From positions 1-54,803 of the forward strand of contig NZ_ABCQ01000028.1 of the NCBI RefSeq assembly GCF_000170855.1: a DNA stretch of 54,803 nt, read 5' to 3'. Source of the DNA: Moritella sp. PE36 (GTDB taxonomy: Bacteria; Pseudomonadota; Gammaproteobacteria; Enterobacterales; Moritellaceae). Of the stretch, positions 52,171 to 54,803 are shown one piece after another. A program made the translations under genes and the position numbers. How positions within the stretch are numbered: the stretch's first letter is position 1; each line of letters opens with the position of its first letter. Under the pieces are notes generated by a model that had not been told where the DNA came from, searched no databases, and was given only the letters and a program-made list of their open reading frames with translations.

Positions 52171-53334
52171 CTAAAATACTTCATTAATGTTTAAATAAAA
52201 TTCAGCACCGTCATCACCAAAGCCAATATCTGCACGTAAATTAACTCTATCTTTAATATTAAATCTAAAACCAGTACCGTAACTGATTAAGGTATCGTCA
52301 AATAACCCAGATATGTTATTCGCGACAGAACCCACGCCAGTCCAAAAGACCATACCAACACGCCAATAAATAGGGATGCGATATTCAACTTGGCTAAATA
52401 CCATGTTGTTATCTACGTACCGGCCTTCGATATAACCTCTTAGCTTTTCGTCACCACCGAGGTTAGCAAGTTGCACAAAGGGCGTATCATCACTATTAAA
52501 CTCACCTTTTACTTGCCATGCGAGTGTTCCTGTCAGATTTTGGAATTGATGATATTGGCTATAGTAGACTTGGTATTGCTCATATGTTTCAGATTGTGAG
52601 TTGCTGTACATCTGGTTAAATTGAAAACCTAGATTAATGCCTTTAAAAGCATTATCAACGTTATCTCTGGAATCGTAATCAATCTTAATTGAGCCACCCA
52701 TACTGCTGTCTTTAACGAGTAAGTCTGTATTATTCGTCGTATTAACATCAATATCACTGGGATTAATATAGGCACCTATAACACCAAAGCCGAGGTAAAT
52801 ATTGCTGGCTACTTTACGTAACCATATAACATTCGCAGAGAACTCTTCTGAGTTATAACTTGTGACATTCTCAGATTGACCAGATAAACCATAAAAATAG
52901 CTTACATCATTGGCAATATTGGCATGAATAAATAATCTATTTTTATCTGATTCAAAGAAGTTTTTATTTTTTAGGCTCACGCCATAAGAGTTATTTTCTG
53001 AGTAATAACTATTAAGAGAAAGAGATGAAGGCTGGCTTAATTTAGTGTCTGATAAATTATATAAACCCACATACAAGGCACCAATACCAAGGCCTTTTTC
53101 GGGTGTGTAATAGGCTGTCGGGATAATACTGGAATTTAACCCTTGTTCTTTTTCATATGTTTGGCTGGCACCTAATGAATTTAAAATATCATCCAGAGAC
53201 TGCGTCGCGATATTCTCAGGCCAGTCAAATAGCGGCAGGGTTGCTAAACTTTGTTCTGTCGCGACGGCTGAAAAACTGGTTAGCGCAGCTATGAATAATA
53301 TACGTTTATAATTTAACAAAGAGAGAGCCGCCAA
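52171..53334 (-). CDS. Stand-alone BamA/TamA-type outer-membrane barrel
   Basis: Predicted 16-strand-type Omp85 barrel without POTRA domains: after a signal-like N-terminus only about 50 residues precede the barrel. Landmarks are the Omp85 loop-6 motif in GGDEKLRGYIEGRY, alternating aromatic strands, and a C-terminal Phe for BAM recognition. The 387 residues suit a barrel alone. No ATG lies near the 5' end; the frame opens at TTG 53334, or TTG 53319 (LLNYKRILF), so the start is uncertain. It is coupled to the DUF3108-like gene. The function is unknown; a lipid- or protein-handling pore is possible. Confidence 0.8.
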   Translation of the reverse strand: MAALSLLNYKRILFIAALTSFSAVATEQSLATLPLFDWPENIATQSLDDILNSLGASQTYEKEQGLNSSIIPTAYYTPEKGLGIGALYVGLYNLSDTKLSQPSSLSLNSYYSENNSYGVSLKNKNFFESDKNRLFIHANIANDVSYFYGLSGQSENVTSYNSEEFSANVIWLRKVASNIYLGFGVIGAYINPSDIDVNTTNNTDLLVKDSSMGGSIKIDYDSRDNVDNAFKGINLGFQFNQMYSNSQSETYEQYQVYYSQYHQFQNLTGTLAWQVKGEFNSDDTPFVQLANLGGDEKLRGYIEGRYVDNNMVFSQVEYRIPIYWRVGMVFWTGVGSVANNISGLFDDTLISYGTGFRFNIKDRVNLRADIGFGDDGAEFYLNINEVF

Positions 53335-53410
53335 TTGTAATAATACTATGCGGCGTTTATTCGCTACATGCAGATTGATATGGCTTTATGTTATCACTGT
53401 CTATTAAAGT

Positions 53411-53440
53411 GATAAAGCCTCATCAGAGTGAGGCTTTATC
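53411..53440 (-). terminator. Terminator after fruA
   Basis: A 12-bp perfect stem (53411-53422 with 53429-53440) and 6-base loop, 15 bases past the fruA stop on the minus strand. The U-tract is weak. Confidence 0.7.
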
Positions 53441-53454
53441 ATAAAACGTTCTCG

Positions 53455-54803
53455 TTACGCTGTTACCTGTTGTTCTTCTGATTGTTTAAGTACCGCATAA
53501 CTCACGCCCGTCACCAGTGTACCCGCAACAATCGCGACTAAATACATCAATACAGGTGTAATGGCGTTTGGAATTAACAGTACAAATAAACCGCCATGTG
53601 GTGCCATTAGTTCAGCGCCAAACAACATAGATAGCGCGCCCGTTAATGCTCCACCAGCAATACAGCTCGGGATCACACGCATTGGATCGCGCGCTGCAAA
53701 CGGAATTGCACCTTCAGAGATAAAGCATAAACCTAAGACGAATGATGCTTTACCCGCTTCTTGCTCGCTATTATTAAACTTACGTTTCGCAAGCAATGTC
53801 GCCAGCCCCATACCTAACGCAGGTACCATACCCGCAGCCATGACTGCTGCCATTGGCGCATAGGTTTGCGATGCTAACAGACCAACACCAAAGGTATATG
53901 CGGTTTTGTTGACTGGACCCCCAAGGTCGAAACACATCATGCCGCCAAGAATGATACCCAGCAATACTGCGTTAGCCGAGCCCATATTATTCAAGAATTC
54001 AGTTAATGCATTCATTGCCGCAGAAACCGGACCACCGACCACATAAATCATCACTAGACCAGTGATCAATGACGCTAAAAGTGGAATAATTAAGATCGGT
54101 TTCAATGCTTCCATCGACTGTGGCAACTGGACTTTTTCGGCAATTAACTTAGCGGTGTAACCCGCAAGGAAACCTGCAACAATACCACCTAAGAAACCCG
54201 CGCCAGTTGAACTTGCTAACATACCGCCAATCAAACCAGGCGCAAGGCCTGGGCGATCCGCAATCGAGAAAGCAATAAAGCCCGCAAGTACCGGGATCAT
54301 TAACGCAAAGGCCGAACCACCACCAATAGTCATTAACGCGGCCGCTAATGTACCCTCTTCTTTAAATGCTTCGATACCAAATACAAATGACAACGCGATA
54401 GCCAAACCACCCGCAACGACTAACGGCAGCATGTGTGAAACACCTGTCATCAAGTGTTTATAAGCGCCGGTTTTTTCCGAGCCTGCTTGTTCACTTGTCG
54501 ACGTTTTACCATGACGATAAACTTGCGCGTCATTAAAGGCATTATCCATTGTCTGTGTGGTTTTCTTCAATGCTAAACCGGTACTGGTTTTATATACTTT
54601 CTTACCATCAAAACGGGCTAAATCGATATCAATATCTGCAGCAATAATAACAATATCCGCAGCGGCAATTTCAGCACTACTCAATTGATTTTTAGCGCCA
54701 ACAGAACCACGCGTTTCGACTTTAATGGTATGCCCTAAGCGTTTACCTTCTTGCTCTAACGCTTCCGCTGCCATAAAGGTATGTGCAACGCCGGTGGACA
54801 AGC
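53455..54803 (-). CDS. fruA: PTS fructose-specific EIIBC component FruA, partial, possible frameshift at the edge
   Basis: Membrane permease that imports and phosphorylates fructose. The window holds the second IIB domain from just after its phosphocysteine (VAHTFMAAEALEQEGKRLGH, KVETRGSVGAKNQ), a linker, and the IIC domain with about ten helices (IALSFVFGIEAFKEEGTLAAAL, GGMMCFDLGGPVNKTAYTFG, FISEGAIPFAARDPMRVIP). The 5' part lies outside; fruB and fruK would be expected there. At the edge the family motif ACPTGVAHT is broken: the bases gcttgtccaccggc lack one base against gct-tgt-ccn-acc-ggc. This could be a real lesion or an end-of-sequence error. Confidence 0.93.
   Translation of the reverse strand, partial: LSTGVAHTFMAAEALEQEGKRLGHTIKVETRGSVGAKNQLSSAEIAAADIVIIAADIDIDLARFDGKKVYKTSTGLALKKTTQTMDNAFNDAQVYRHGKTSTSEQAGSEKTGAYKHLMTGVSHMLPLVVAGGLAIALSFVFGIEAFKEEGTLAAALMTIGGGSAFALMIPVLAGFIAFSIADRPGLAPGLIGGMLASSTGAGFLGGIVAGFLAGYTAKLIAEKVQLPQSMEALKPILIIPLLASLITGLVMIYVVGGPVSAAMNALTEFLNNMGSANAVLLGIILGGMMCFDLGGPVNKTAYTFGVGLLASQTYAPMAAVMAAGMVPALGMGLATLLAKRKFNNSEQEAGKASFVLGLCFISEGAIPFAARDPMRVIPSCIAGGALTGALSMLFGAELMAPHGGLFVLLIPNAITPVLMYLVAIVAGTLVTGVSYAVLKQSEEQQVTA

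Overview
The window is a chromosomal segment of a marine-type gammaproteobacterium, and a Moritella-like member of the Alteromonadales/Vibrionales side is my best guess. The evidence is gene order and protein flavour: ruvCAB-ybgC-tolQRAB-pal-cpoB-tRNA-nadA, pdxB-asd-fimV/hubP-truA-accD-folC-dedD-cvpA-purF, seqA opposite ybfF-ybfE-fldA plus fur, a HubP/FimV with acidic repeats, DUF2750 proteins and an A+T-leaning base composition. The genus is inference. I see no insertion sequence, prophage, integron or CRISPR array. Most of the window is core genome.

Layout. 1-1250: the end of ppiB, then lpxH (lipid A). 1347-7594, minus strand: truA, accD, folC, dedD, cvpA and purF in the classic enterobacterial order (tRNA modification, fatty acid, folate, cell division, purine). 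7747-13878, minus strand: the polar landmark fimV/hubP, asd, pdxB and fabB. 14331-17059, plus strand: a two-gene unit of a PhnD-type periplasmic binding protein overlapping a hybrid histidine kinase, the most system-like accessory locus here. 17080-24486, minus strand: nagZ, a thiK-like kinase, a lipoprotein and hinT; a double-domain PTPS/QueD-like protein and a DUF2750 protein; then a PLP-dependent deaminase and btuD-btuC. 24585-28534: seqA facing ybfF, a DUF2788 gene, ybfE, fldA, a DUF4442 thioesterase-like gene and fur. 28664-35729: glnS, an orphan type IV pilin-like gene, rfaH, a POT peptide transporter, yciB, a ComEA-like gene and nadA.

35893-37704 is a minus-strand array of 15 tRNA genes (6 initiator fMet, 5 Val-TAC, 4 Lys-TTT). 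It contains a 758-bp higher-order tandem duplication. A stringent-type promoter lies upstream (right side) and a strong terminator at the left end. 37933-45808, minus strand: the complete Tol-Pal envelope system (ybgC, tolQ, tolR, tolA, tolB, pal, cpoB) preceded by ruvC and ruvAB, with a LexA-like box just before ruvA. 46066-50720, mostly plus strand: a small glutaredoxin, a cytochrome b562-like protein, a second DUF2750 protein, a lipoprotein alpha/beta hydrolase, a viroplasmin-RNase HI fusion, a small lipoprotein and an M15 peptidase. 50776-54803, minus strand: psiE, a DUF3108-like protein paired with a stand-alone BamA-type barrel, and the 3' part of fruA, whose phosphocysteine motif appears frameshifted at the very edge of the window.

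Connecting themes are envelope maintenance (LpxH, Tol-Pal, NagZ, M15 peptidase, barrel protein) and lipid metabolism. Three FadR-like sequences sit upstream of accD, fabB and the DUF4442 gene; the DUF4442 one is nearly palindromic. Operator assignments are inference from consensus matching by eye. All protein family calls come from motif and sequence recognition, without database searches.
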